DNA from: Deltaproteobacteria bacterium
Lineage (GTDB): Bacteria; Desulfobacterota; Binatia; UTPRO1
NCBI GenBank assembly: GCA_020848745.1
Contig: JADLHM010000021.1
Location: 1-64,000, forward strand
Direction of reading: 5' to 3'
Length of the DNA stretch: 64,000 nucleotides
Within the stretch, counting starts at the first letter, position 1. The number at the start of each line of letters is the position of its first letter. Made by a program: the position numbers and the translations under genes. This document shows, piece by piece, positions 7,174-15,501 of the stretch. The notes below the pieces were generated by a model. It had not been told where the DNA came from and ran no database searches. It was given only the letters and a program-made list of their open reading frames with translations.

Positions 7174-8133
7174 TTGGACTCGGCGGCGACGACGAATCCA
7201 CTGCGCGCGGCCGTGGTGGGGGTGGGGCATCTGGGGCGGTTCCACGCGGAGAAATACGCGGCGCTCCCGGGTGTCGCGCTCGTCGCCGTGGTCGACCGCG
7301 ACGCGGCGCGCGCGCGCGAGGTCGCGGACGTGTTCGGCGTCGCCGTCGCCGACGACCACCGCGCCCTCGCCGGCCGCGTCGACTGCGCGAGTGTCGCGGT
7401 CCCGACCGGAGCGCACGCCGAGATCGGCCGCGACCTGCTCACCGCCGGCATCGACCTCCTGGTCGAGAAGCCGCTCGCCTCCACCGCGGCCGAGGGCGCC
7501 GCCCTCGTGCGCGCCGCGGCCGAGCGCGGGCGCATCCTCCAGGTCGGCCACCTCGAGCGCTTCAATCCGGCGCTCCGCGCCGCACAGGCCGTCATCACCG
7601 AGCCGAAGTTCCTCGAATGCCACCGCCTCGCTCCCTTCGTCGAGCGCGGCACCGACGTCGACGTGATCCGCGACCTCATGATCCACGACCTCGACGTCAT
7701 CCAGAGCTTCGTCGCGGCCGAGGTCGAGAGCGTCGAGGCCGTCGGCGTCCCGGTCCTGACGCCGCGGGTCGACATCGCGAACGCGCGCATCCGCTTCGCG
7801 AACGGCTGCATCGCGAACGTGACGGCGAGCCGCGTCTCGATGAAGCGCGAGCGCATGCTGCGCCTCTTCCAGCCCGACGCGTACGTCGCGATCGACTACG
7901 ACCAGCGGCGCGTGCGCATCGTGCGGCGCGAGGCGAGCGCCACGCCGGGCGGCCTCCCGGGCATCGTCGCCGACGAGCACGACGCGGGGCAGGGCGACCC
8001 ACTGCGCGACGAGATCGCCGCGTTCGTCGACGCCGTCCGCACGCGCGCCACGCCGCTCGTGAGCGGCCGCGAGGGCCTGCGCGCCCTCGAGCTCGCCGAG
8101 CGCATCGCGGCGGCGCTCGAGTCGCCCGCGTGA
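7174..8133 (+). CDS. Gfo/Idh/MocA-family oxidoreductase, GnnA-like
   Basis: This 319-aa protein has an N-terminal NAD(P)-binding Rossmann fold (AAVVGVGHLGRFHAEKYAAL), the EKPLASTAAE motif with the family's Lys, and a C-terminal substrate domain (VGHLERFNPA, DLMIHDLDVI with likely catalytic His). Such a gene beside lpxA/lpxB resembles gnnA, whose product oxidises UDP-GlcNAc at C3 so that GnnB can install an amine for amide-linked lipid A. No gnnB aminotransferase is seen in the window, so that role is only a suggestion. The start is uncertain: no ATG is available, so I chose TTG at 7174, just before the Rossmann strand. The frame stays open upstream through the palindromic element but that part is not protein-like. 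The stop overlaps the lpxB start (GTGA). Confidence 0.85.
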   Translation: MDSAATTNPLRAAVVGVGHLGRFHAEKYAALPGVALVAVVDRDAARAREVADVFGVAVADDHRALAGRVDCASVAVPTGAHAEIGRDLLTAGIDLLVEKPLASTAAEGAALVRAAAERGRILQVGHLERFNPALRAAQAVITEPKFLECHRLAPFVERGTDVDVIRDLMIHDLDVIQSFVAAEVESVEAVGVPVLTPRVDIANARIRFANGCIANVTASRVSMKRERMLRLFQPDAYVAIDYDQRRVRIVRREASATPGGLPGIVADEHDAGQGDPLRDEIAAFVDAVRTRATPLVSGREGLRALELAERIAAALESPA

Positions 8134-9287
8134 CCGCGCAGCCGGCCTCGGCGGGCGCGGGCCGCGACGTCGTGCTCGTGGCCGGCGAGGCGTCCGGCGA
8201 CATGCACGGCGCGGACCTGGTCGCCGCGCTCCGGCGCCGCCTGCCCGGCGTCCGGGTGCGCGGGATCGGCGGTGCCCGCCTGCGCGCCGCCGGCATGGAC
8301 ACGCTGATCGACGCGGGGACACTCGCCACGATGGGCCTCGTCGAGGCGCGCGAACGGCTCGGCGCGCTCTGGCGGGCCTACCGCCGCGTGCGCCGCATCG
8401 TCCGCGAGGAGCACCCCGACCTCCTGATCCTCATCGACTTCGCCGAGTTCAACCTGGCGCTGGCGGGAGTCGCCAGACGCGCCGGCGTCCCGGTCCTCTA
8501 TTACATCAGCCCGCAGGTCTGGGCGTGGCGCCGCGGCCGGGTGCGGAAGATCGCGCGGCGCGTGAGCCGCCTCGCCGTCGTGTTTCCGTTCGAGGTGCCG
8601 GTCTACGCCGGCTCGGGTGCGCGCGCCGACTTCGTCGGCCATCCGCTCCTCGACCTCGTGCGGGTCGGCCGGGACCGCGCCGCGTTCGTCGCCGCCCACG
8701 GCCTCGACCCCGCCAAGCGCCTGGTCGCGCTCCTCCCGGGAAGCCGCGCCAAGGAGATGCAGCTCCTGCTCCCGGCGATGGCCGAGGCGGCGGCGCGGCT
8801 CACCGCGCGGGGCGACGTCCAGTGCATGCTCGCCCTCGCCGACACGTTGAGCGAGGCCGACATCGGCGTTAGCATGCGCGGCGCCGCGCTGCCGTTTCCG
8901 GTGGCGCGCGGCGAAACCTACGACCTGGTGCACGCGAGCGACGTGGCAATCGTGGCATCCGGCACGGCAACCCTGGAGACGGCCCTCTTGGAACGTCCGA
9001 TGGTGATCGTGTACCGCACCGCGCCCCTGACCTACGCGCTCGCGCGCCGGCTCGTGTCGGTCCCGTTCATCGGCATGCCGAACCTGATCGCCGGCCGCGG
9101 CGTCGTCCCCGAGCTCATCCAAGACGCGGCGACGGCCGACCGCATGGTCGCCGAGGCCGAGCGCTTCCTCGACGACCCGGCGTACACCGCCGCGACCCGC
9201 CAGGCGCTCGCCGAGATCCGTCCCGCGCTCGGCGGCGGCGGCGCCGCGGAGCGGGCCGCCGCGATCGCCGCGGAGATGCTCGCGTGA
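8130..9287 (+). CDS. lpxB: Lipid-A-disaccharide synthase LpxB
   Basis: This 385-aa GT19 enzyme joins UDP-2,3-diacylglucosamine and lipid X to form the lipid A disaccharide at the inner face of the cytoplasmic membrane. Family motifs are clear: VLVAGEASGDMHGADLVAAL at the N-terminus, GIGGARLRAAGM, YYISPQVWAWRRGRVRKI, FVGHPLLD, LLPGSRAKEM, and the C-terminal VASGTATLETALL and MPNLIAGRGVVPEL. The GTG start at 8130 overlaps the stop of the preceding oxidoreductase (GTGA), indicating coupling. Length is typical (about 380 aa). msbA begins in the same way at its stop codon. Confidence 0.97.
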   Translation: MTAQPASAGAGRDVVLVAGEASGDMHGADLVAALRRRLPGVRVRGIGGARLRAAGMDTLIDAGTLATMGLVEARERLGALWRAYRRVRRIVREEHPDLLILIDFAEFNLALAGVARRAGVPVLYYISPQVWAWRRGRVRKIARRVSRLAVVFPFEVPVYAGSGARADFVGHPLLDLVRVGRDRAAFVAAHGLDPAKRLVALLPGSRAKEMQLLLPAMAEAAARLTARGDVQCMLALADTLSEADIGVSMRGAALPFPVARGETYDLVHASDVAIVASGTATLETALLERPMVIVYRTAPLTYALARRLVSVPFIGMPNLIAGRGVVPELIQDAATADRMVAEAERFLDDPAYTAATRQALAEIRPALGGGGAAERAAAIAAEMLA

Positions 9288-11080
9288 GCTCCGAAACGGC
9301 CCCGGCGGCGCGCGGATCCGGCGCTACCTATCTCCGGCTGCTGCGCTATCTCCGTCCCTACCTCTGGCCGTGGTTCACGGGCGCGATGGTGGCGATGCTC
9401 CTCTTCAGCGCGACGACCGGCGTGCTGCCGCTCCTCGTGGAGCGCGTGTTCGACGACATCTTCGCCGCCCACAAGACGACGGCGCTCCGGCTCCTGCCGG
9501 TCGCGATCGTGTTGATCTTCTTGTTCCGCGGCATCACGAGCTTCGCGCAGAGCTACCTCATGGATCTCGTCGGCCAGCGGATCATCTGCGACCTGCGCGA
9601 CGAGTTGAACCAGCACATCCAGCGCCTCTCCCTCTCGTTCTTCAATCGGACGCCGACGGGCGACATCCTGTCGCGCGTCAGCAACGACGTGGCGCTCGTG
9701 CGAACGGCGCTGACCGACGCGGTCGCGTCGGTGATGCGCGACACGACCTCGCTCGTCGCGCTCGTCGTCGTCGCCTTCTACAAGGACCCGACGCTCGCCC
9801 TGATCGCGTTCCTCGTGTTCCCGGCGTCGGTGCTGCCCATCGTGAAGCTCTCGCAGCGCCTGCGCCGCTTCAGCAAGCGCGGCCAGCGCACTCTCGGACT
9901 CCTCACGGCGCTCCTCCAGGAAACCGTGCAGGGCAACCGGGTCGTGAAGGCCTTCGGGATGGAGGACTACGAACGCGAGCGCTTCCAGGCCGAGAACCGC
10001 CGGCTCTACCGCCTCTACATGAAGGCGAGCATGATCAAAGCGCTCACGACGCCCGCGCTCGAGGTGCTGGCGGCCTTCGCGATCGGCGGAGTCGTCTGGT
10101 ACGGCGGCACGACCGTCATCGCGGGCGGCCGGAGCCAGGGGTCCTTCCTCGCGTTCCTGACCGCGATGTTCCTCCTGTACGAGCCGTTCAAGCGCCTCGC
10201 CAAGTCGAACGCGACCATCCAGCAAGGCGTCGCGGGCGCGGAGCGCGTCTTCGAGCTGCTCGACACCGAACCCGAGGTGGCGGATCGGCCCGGCGCGCGC
10301 GCCCTCTCGGCCATGCGCCGCGGGATCGTGTTCGAGCGCGTCGGGTTCCGCTACGGAGCCGAGCCGGTGCTGAAGGACGTGGACCTCACGATCCACGCGG
10401 GCGAGGTCGTCGCCCTCGTCGGCATGAGCGGCGGCGGCAAGAGCACGCTCGCCGACCTCATCCCGCGCTTCTACGACGTGACCGAGGGCCGCATCGCGAT
10501 CGACGGCGTCGACGTCCGCGACTACACGCTGCGCTCGCTGCGCGCCCAGATCGCGATCGTCACGCAGTTCACCTTCCTCTTCAACGACACCGTCCGCGCG
10601 AACGTCGCCTACGGCGACCCCGGGAAATCCCTGGCCGACGTCGTCGCGGCCGCCAAGGCGGCGAACGCCCACGAGTTCGTCACCGCGCTGCCGCAGGGCT
10701 ACGACACCCCCATCGGCGAGCTCGGCGTCACGCTCTCGGGTGGACAGCGGCAGCGGCTCGCGATCGCCCGCGCGCTTCTCAAGGACGCGCCGATCTTGAT
10801 CCTCGACGAGGCGACGTCCGCGCTCGACACCGAGTCGGAGCGGCTGGTGCAGCAGGCGCTCGAACGCCTCATGGTGAACCGTACGACGCTCGTCATCGCG
10901 CACCGGCTGTCGACGATCCGCCGCGCCGATCGCATCGTCGTCGTGGTGCGCGGGCAGATCGTCGAGGAGGGCACGCACGAGGAGCTGCTGGCGCTCGGAG
11001 CCGAGTACCGCAAGCTCCACGACCTGCAGTTCCAGGATCCCGCGCCGGCGGCGACGGACCCCGACCGCCTGCTGCACTAG
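9284..11080 (+). CDS. msbA: Lipid A export ABC transporter, MsbA-type (ATP-binding/permease)
   Basis: This 598-aa half-transporter has six membrane helices in the first about 320 residues and a C-terminal ATPase. Walker A is GMSGGGKST, the signature is LSGGQRQRL, Walker B is ILILDEATSALD, and the H-loop is VIAHRLSTIRRAD. MsbA works as a homodimer that flips lipid A-core from the inner to the outer leaflet of the inner membrane; the lpxB-msbA neighbourhood supports this over a drug or peptide exporter. GTG at 9284 overlaps the lpxB stop. A 10-bp-stem hairpin follows 14 bp after its stop. Confidence 0.93.
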   Translation: MSSETAPAARGSGATYLRLLRYLRPYLWPWFTGAMVAMLLFSATTGVLPLLVERVFDDIFAAHKTTALRLLPVAIVLIFLFRGITSFAQSYLMDLVGQRIICDLRDELNQHIQRLSLSFFNRTPTGDILSRVSNDVALVRTALTDAVASVMRDTTSLVALVVVAFYKDPTLALIAFLVFPASVLPIVKLSQRLRRFSKRGQRTLGLLTALLQETVQGNRVVKAFGMEDYERERFQAENRRLYRLYMKASMIKALTTPALEVLAAFAIGGVVWYGGTTVIAGGRSQGSFLAFLTAMFLLYEPFKRLAKSNATIQQGVAGAERVFELLDTEPEVADRPGARALSAMRRGIVFERVGFRYGAEPVLKDVDLTIHAGEVVALVGMSGGGKSTLADLIPRFYDVTEGRIAIDGVDVRDYTLRSLRAQIAIVTQFTFLFNDTVRANVAYGDPGKSLADVVAAAKAANAHEFVTALPQGYDTPIGELGVTLSGGQRQRLAIARALLKDAPILILDEATSALDTESERLVQQALERLMVNRTTLVIAHRLSTIRRADRIVVVVRGQIVEEGTHEELLALGAEYRKLHDLQFQDPAPAATDPDRLLH

Positions 11081-11093
11081 AGCCTCTTCCACG

Positions 11094-11121
11094 AGGTGCC
11101 GCCTCGCTCTCGGCGGCACCT
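11094..11121 (+). terminator. Stem-loop after msbA (possible attenuator or weak terminator)
   Basis: A perfect 10-bp inverted repeat (AGGTGCCGCC at 11094-11103 and its complement at 11112-11121) encloses an 8-nt loop. It is followed by only one or two T residues, so it lacks the U-tract of a strong intrinsic terminator. It may partly reduce read-through into the next genes or protect the 3' end of the upstream message. Confidence 0.45.
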
Positions 11122-11138
11122 TGTGGGAAGCTCCCGGC

Positions 11139-11858
11139 GTGGCGAAGCTCCGGGCGCGTCGCGCCTTCCTGCAGCGCCTCGTGCCGCTCGGCGCGTGGCT
11201 GATCGCGCTCGTCCTGCTCCTGCTGCGTTGGACGACGCGCAAGGAGCTCCTCCACGACCACGGCCTCTACGACCGCTGGCGCGCCGGCGAGCGCCTCATC
11301 GTCGCGTTCTGGCACGAGCACCTGGTGCTGATGCCGTGCTTCGGTTGGTGGCCCCGGGTCTGCATCATGATCAGCCAGCACCGCGACGGCGAGCTGATCG
11401 CACGCGCGGTCCGACCCCTCGGCATCGAGGCGGTGCGCGGCTCGTCGACGCGCGGCGGGCGCGGCGCGCTCCGCCGGGTCCTCGCCGCCTACCGCGAAGG
11501 CGCGAGCCTCGCCTGGACGCCGGACGGCCCGCGCGGCCCGCGCCGGCTCGCGAAGCTCGGCGTGGTGCAGACGGCGCGCGCGACCGGCGCCACGATCGTT
11601 CCGGTCGGCGCCGCCGCCCGCTGGCACCGCCGCCTCGGGAGCTGGGACCGCATGGTACTGCCGTACCCCGGCTCGCGCATCACGTTCGTGGTCGGCACCC
11701 CGGTTCGCGTCGCCGGCGACGCGAGCGACACCGACCTCGAGGCCGCCCGGGCCCGCCTCGAGCACGAGCTCGAGCGCGCCCGCGTCGAAGCGGAGGCGCG
11801 CGTGGGCGGGAACGGGCCCGGCGCCGCGAATTGCAAGCCCGGATCGTCGTTAGTATGA
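11139..11858 (+). CDS. Lysophospholipid acyltransferase-like protein (DUF374 family)
   Basis: This is about 239 aa with one N-terminal membrane segment (GAWLIALVLLLLRW). It carries the DUF374 pattern: FWHEHLVLMP (His-containing motif I), ISQHRDGELIARAV, RGSSTRGGRGALRRVL, and TPDGPRGPRRLAKLGVVQ. The family is related to glycerol-phosphate and lipid A acyltransferases and is common in lipid A loci without classical LpxL/LpxM. It may add secondary acyl chains to Kdo2-lipid A, but this has not been generally shown, so treat it as inference. GTG 11139 is chosen with GGGAAG upstream; TTG 11121 is an alternative. The stop overlaps the next start (ATGA). Confidence 0.8.
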   Translation: MAKLRARRAFLQRLVPLGAWLIALVLLLLRWTTRKELLHDHGLYDRWRAGERLIVAFWHEHLVLMPCFGWWPRVCIMISQHRDGELIARAVRPLGIEAVRGSSTRGGRGALRRVLAAYREGASLAWTPDGPRGPRRLAKLGVVQTARATGATIVPVGAAARWHRRLGSWDRMVLPYPGSRITFVVGTPVRVAGDASDTDLEAARARLEHELERARVEAEARVGGNGPGAANCKPGSSLV

Positions 11859-12379
11859 CGGGCGCCATGCCGAAGGCACGCGGCGCGTCCCGCGCTCTTG
11901 CGCTCACCACGGCGCTCGCGCTCGCCCTGGCGACGGGCGCCGGTGCCCGCGCCGCCGACGCGAAGCCCGCCGTCAAGAAGGCCGCCCGCGCGAAGAAGCC
12001 GGCCGCCTCCCAGCCGCTCGGCCCGAAGGAAGCCGTGCAGGCTATGGTGGAAGGGGAGGACGTCCGCGAGTTCCGCACCTTCTGCGACACCTGGATGCGG
12101 AAGCTCCAGGAACGGAACACCTTCAACTCGGCCCACATCACCTGGGCGAAGGGCGGCGCCGGAGTGACCGGCGAGTACCTCAGCTACGGCACCGAGCGGA
12201 CGTGCATCGCCCGCGAGGAGCCCGGCAAGGACCCGATCGGCAAGATCACCTACCGCGAGATCAAGTACCGCAAGGAAGGGCCGACCGAGTCGGCGGCGAT
12301 GGGTGCGGCGGGTACGATCGTCGAGCAGACCGACGTCACCGAGATCTTCCGCTACGCCAAGGGCCGCTGGCAATACTGA
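11855..12379 (+). CDS. Small secreted protein of unknown function
   Basis: This 174-aa protein is not recognised. An N-terminal hydrophobic run (LALTTALALALATG, then GARA-AD) looks like a signal peptide. A Lys/Ala/Pro-rich linker follows (residues about 36-60). The C-terminal roughly 110 residues have two Cys (in FRTFCDTWM and ERTCIAREE), several aromatic residues and strand-like stretches such as GKITYREIKYRKEG and VTEIFRYAKGRWQY, which suggests a small folded periplasmic domain. It is coupled to the acyltransferase by ATGA and sits before waaA, so it may take part in LPS assembly. Function unknown. Confidence 0.75.
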   Translation: MTGAMPKARGASRALALTTALALALATGAGARAADAKPAVKKAARAKKPAASQPLGPKEAVQAMVEGEDVREFRTFCDTWMRKLQERNTFNSAHITWAKGGAGVTGEYLSYGTERTCIAREEPGKDPIGKITYREIKYRKEGPTESAAMGAAGTIVEQTDVTEIFRYAKGRWQY

Positions 12380-12435
12380 CCGCCGCGCCGACCGCCGCGC
12401 TCGAGGACGCGCGCGGGTGGCAGCGCCGCCTGCGG

Positions 12436-13722
12436 ATGCTGAACGCCGCCATGACGACCGCGGCCGTCGCGCTCGCGCCCGTGGGGCTGGCCGCGCTGGC
12501 CCTCCGCCGCGAGTGGCGTACCGGGATCGGCGAGCGCTTCGCGCGCATTCCCGCGACGCCGAGCGACCAGCGCGCGATCTGGATCCATGGCGCGTCGGTC
12601 GGTGAGCTCACGGCGCTCGCGCCCGTCGTCCGCGCGCTCCGTCACGAGCATCCAGACGACCGCCTCGTGGTGAGCAGCATGACCCTCGGCGGACGTACCG
12701 CCGCCGCGGCGCGGGCGCCCGACGCCGACGCGTACGTGCTCTTTCCGCTCGACGTCCCGCGTGTCGTCACCCGCGCCCTCGACCGGGTGCGGCCGCGTCT
12801 GGTCCTCTTCAGTGAGACGGAGCTCTGGCCGAACTTCCTCGCCGCGTTGGCGACACGCCGCATTCCGGCGATCATGGTGAGCGGCCGCGTTTCCGCCGCC
12901 GCGTTCGCCCGCTACCGCCGCTGGCGGTGGCTCTTCGCCCCCGCGCTCGCGAGCGTCCGTTGGTTCGGCGTCCAGACGCTCGAGAGCGCGCGTCGGCTGG
13001 TGGCGCTCGGCGTCCCCGCAACGCGCGTCGTCGTGACGGGGAGCTTGAAGACCGCGGGCCCCCTCGACGACGACACGGCGGCGGGCCCGACGCTCGCGAG
13101 CCTCGGCGTCGACGACGCGCCGGTGCTCGTCGCCGCGAGCACGCATCCCGGCGAGGACGAGGTTCTGCTCGACGCCTTCGCGCGCATCCGCGCCCGCGCG
13201 CCGCGGGCGCGCCTCCTCCTCGCGCCCCGCAAGCTCGATCGCCTGGCGGAGATCGAACGCGTCGTCGCTGCGCGCGGCTGCGGACTCGTCCGGCGCTCGA
13301 CGCTCGGCCCGCCCGCGACCGCGCGCTGGCCCGCCGACGCGCCCGTGCTGCTCCTCGACACGCTCGGCGAGCTCGCCGGCCTCTACCGGGGCGCCCGTTT
13401 CGCGTTCGTCGGCGGCACCCTCGACGCGACCGGGGGCCACAACGTGCTCGAGCCCGCGGCGGTCGGCACGCCCGTCGCCGTCGGTCCGAACGTGGCGAAC
13501 GTCGCGGCGGACGTGGCGCGCCTCGCGGCGGGCGCCGCGCTCCTGCACGCCGCCGACACCGCCGACCTCGTCGCGCGCCTGCCCGAGCGCTTCCTCGATC
13601 CCGTGGCCGCGGCGGCCGCGGGCGCGCGCGCAGCCGCGCTCGTCGGCGAGCAGCGGGGGCCGCTCGCCGTGACCCTCGCGATCGTCCGCGGCACGCTCGC
13701 AGCGCAAGGGCGGAACGCATGA
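12436..13722 (+). CDS. waaA: 3-deoxy-D-manno-octulosonic acid (Kdo) transferase WaaA
   Basis: This is about 428 aa, a membrane-anchored GT30 enzyme that transfers Kdo from CMP-Kdo to lipid IV-A. Seen are an N-terminal hydrophobic anchor (TTAAVALAPVGLAALAL), IWIHGASVGELTALAPVVRA with the catalytic Glu of SVGE, LFSETELWPNFLAAL, VTGSLKTAGP, VAASTHPGEDEVLLDAF, and FVGGTLDATGGHNVLEPAAV. Whether it adds one or two Kdo units cannot be read from sequence. I chose the ATG at 12436. A CTG at 12376 is in frame and overlaps the previous stop as CTGA, giving a 20-residue longer N-terminus; given how common 4-nt overlaps are here, that start deserves consideration. Confidence 0.95.
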   Translation: MLNAAMTTAAVALAPVGLAALALRREWRTGIGERFARIPATPSDQRAIWIHGASVGELTALAPVVRALRHEHPDDRLVVSSMTLGGRTAAAARAPDADAYVLFPLDVPRVVTRALDRVRPRLVLFSETELWPNFLAALATRRIPAIMVSGRVSAAAFARYRRWRWLFAPALASVRWFGVQTLESARRLVALGVPATRVVVTGSLKTAGPLDDDTAAGPTLASLGVDDAPVLVAASTHPGEDEVLLDAFARIRARAPRARLLLAPRKLDRLAEIERVVAARGCGLVRRSTLGPPATARWPADAPVLLLDTLGELAGLYRGARFAFVGGTLDATGGHNVLEPAAVGTPVAVGPNVANVAADVARLAAGAALLHAADTADLVARLPERFLDPVAAAAAGARAAALVGEQRGPLAVTLAIVRGTLAAQGRNA

Positions 13723-14801
13723 GCGACGCCGCACGCGCCGTCGAGCGCCTCTGGGACGGCACCGGGATCGCGGCGCGCCTCGGTCGCGTCCTCCTCGCGC
13801 CGGCTGCCGGCCTCTACGCGGCCGGCATCGGCGTCCGCAACGCCGCGTACCGCGCCGGCGTGCTGCGGAGCCACGCCGCCGCCGTGCGCACGGTGAGCGT
13901 CGGCAACGTCCGCGTCGGCGGGACCGGCAAGACGCCGTTCACCCGCTGGCTCGCGAGTCGCGTCCACGCCCGCGGGGTGCCGGTCGCGATCCTCACCCGC
14001 GGCTACGGGGGCAGGGAACGCGCCGCCCACGTCGTCGGCGACGGCGTGCGCGTCACGAGCGACGTGGCGCGCGCCGGCGACGAGGCGGTCATGCTCGCCC
14101 GCACGAGCGGCGTCCCGGTCGTCGCCGGGGCCGATCGGGCGGCGGCCGCGGCGCTCGCGATCGCGACCTTCGGGAGCCGCCTCCTCGTCTGCGACGACGC
14201 CTTCCAGCACCGCGCGCTCCGCCGCGACCTCGACCTGGTCCTCGTGGACGCGGGCGAGCGCGGCGGACTCGGGCGCCTGCTCCCGGTCGGACCCCTGCGC
14301 GAGCCGCTGCGCGCCCTCGGGCGGGCGCACGTGGTGCTGGTGCGCCAGCACGGCGACGACGCGGCCGCGCTGCCGGCGTCCGCATTCCCGGACCAGCGGG
14401 TGCTGCGGGTCCGCTTCGCGCCGGCGGCCCTCGTCCAGCCGGTCGGCGCGGACTGGCAGGAGATCGGGCTCGCCGCGCTCGCCGGGCAGCGTGTGCTGGC
14501 GGTGAGCGCGGTGGCGCGACCGGCACCGCTCTACGAGGCGCTGCGCGCCTGGGAGGCCGAGCTGGTGCACGTGCTCGAGTATCCGGACCACCATCCCTAC
14601 GACGCGCGCGATTGGCAAGCGATCGCCGCCGCGGCCAAGGACGTCGCCCTGATCGTGACGACCGAGAAGGACCTCGTGAAGCTCGAGGCGTTCCCCTTCG
14701 CGCGCGGCAAGCTGGTGGCGCTCCGCCTCGGCGTCGAGGTGGAGGACGGCGCCGCCCTCGTGACGCACGTGATCGGCGACGCCGGCGTGGACCCCGCGTG
14801 A
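13719..14801 (+). CDS. lpxK: Tetraacyldisaccharide 4'-kinase LpxK
   Basis: This 360-aa inner-membrane-associated P-loop kinase phosphorylates the 4' position of the lipid A disaccharide. Motifs: Walker A in SVGNVRVGGTGKTPFTRWLA, ILTRGYGGR, VTSDVARAGDEAVMLA, the DDAFQHRALRRDLDLVLVDA block, and VTTEKDLVKL near the C-terminus. The N-terminus has the usual short hydrophobic region before the P-loop. The ATG at 13719 overlaps the waaA stop (ATGA). Length is near the family's upper range. The stop is overlapped by the GTG of gmhB. Confidence 0.96.
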   Translation: MSDAARAVERLWDGTGIAARLGRVLLAPAAGLYAAGIGVRNAAYRAGVLRSHAAAVRTVSVGNVRVGGTGKTPFTRWLASRVHARGVPVAILTRGYGGRERAAHVVGDGVRVTSDVARAGDEAVMLARTSGVPVVAGADRAAAAALAIATFGSRLLVCDDAFQHRALRRDLDLVLVDAGERGGLGRLLPVGPLREPLRALGRAHVVLVRQHGDDAAALPASAFPDQRVLRVRFAPAALVQPVGADWQEIGLAALAGQRVLAVSAVARPAPLYEALRAWEAELVHVLEYPDHHPYDARDWQAIAAAAKDVALIVTTEKDLVKLEAFPFARGKLVALRLGVEVEDGAALVTHVIGDAGVDPA

Positions 14802-15499
14802 GGGCCCCACGCCGCGGCGCGCCCCGCGCGCGCCTCATGCCCGCGGTCTTCGTGGACCGCGACGGCACCTTGAACCACGAGCGTCACTACCTCCGTCGCG
14901 TCGCAGATCTCCGCCTCGTCGGCGGCGCCGCGCGCGCCGTCCGCCGCCTCGACGCCGCCGGCTTCGCCGTGGTCGTCGTGACCAACCAATCCGGCGTCGC
15001 GCGCGGCCTCGTACCGCCACGCACCCTGGCGCGGATCCACGACGCGATCGTGCGCCGTCTCGGACGCGCCGGCGCGCAGTTGACCGCCATCTACGTCTGC
15101 CCGCACCATCCGACGGTCGGCGCGCCCCCTTTCCGGCGGCGGTGCCGCTGCCGCAAGCCGCGTCCCGGGCTGGTCGAGCGCGCCGCCCGCGAGCTCGGCC
15201 TCGACCTCGCGCGCAGCTACTGCGTCGGCGACGGCGCGGTCGACCTCGGCCTCGCGGCGGCGACGCGCACGCGCGGCGTGCTCGTGCGAACCGGGCACGG
15301 CCGCGTCACCGAGACCGCGCTCCCGCCCGACGTGCCGATCGCGCACGTCGCCGCGAACTTTCGCGCCGCCGCCGACTGGATTATAGAGGACGCGCGACGC
15401 GCGCCCCCGCAGCGCCGGCGCGCGTCTGCAGAGCGGCGGCGCGCGTCCGCGACCCGGGCGAGGGCGTCCGTGGAGGGGCGACGTCGCCCGAGGAGGTAG
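14798..15499 (+). CDS. gmhB: D-glycero-D-manno-heptose 1,7-bisphosphate 7-phosphatase GmhB, with extended basic tail
   Basis: This HAD-superfamily phosphatase makes heptose 1-phosphate for the LPS inner core. Motif I is FVDRDGTLN, motif II is VVVTNQSGVARG, and the family zinc loop is YVCPHHP with RCRCRKPRPG, whose Lys is motif III; YCVGDGAVDL is motif IV. GTG at 14798 overlaps the lpxK stop (GTGA), giving 233 aa; the ATG at 14837 starts exactly where most homologues begin and is a fair alternative. The last about 35 residues are an Arg/Ala-rich repeat tail (RRRASAERRRAS...) unlike the family core. rfaE1 and rfaE2 for the flanking steps are also in the window. Confidence 0.92.
   Translation: MRAPRRGAPRARLMPAVFVDRDGTLNHERHYLRRVADLRLVGGAARAVRRLDAAGFAVVVVTNQSGVARGLVPPRTLARIHDAIVRRLGRAGAQLTAIYVCPHHPTVGAPPFRRRCRCRKPRPGLVERAARELGLDLARSYCVGDGAVDLGLAAATRTRGVLVRTGHGRVTETALPPDVPIAHVAANFRAAADWIIEDARRAPPQRRRASAERRRASATRARASVEGRRRPRR
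15476..15489 (+). promoter_or_regulatory. 14-bp perfect palindrome next to a strong ribosome-binding site
   Basis: GGGCGACGTCGCCC is a perfect palindrome two bases before AGGAGG (15491-15496), the best Shine-Dalgarno sequence in this part of the window. It could be an operator or a short hairpin affecting translation of the Trm112-like gene. In this GC-rich background a chance palindrome is possible. Confidence 0.3.
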
Positions 15500-15501
15500 C
15501 C

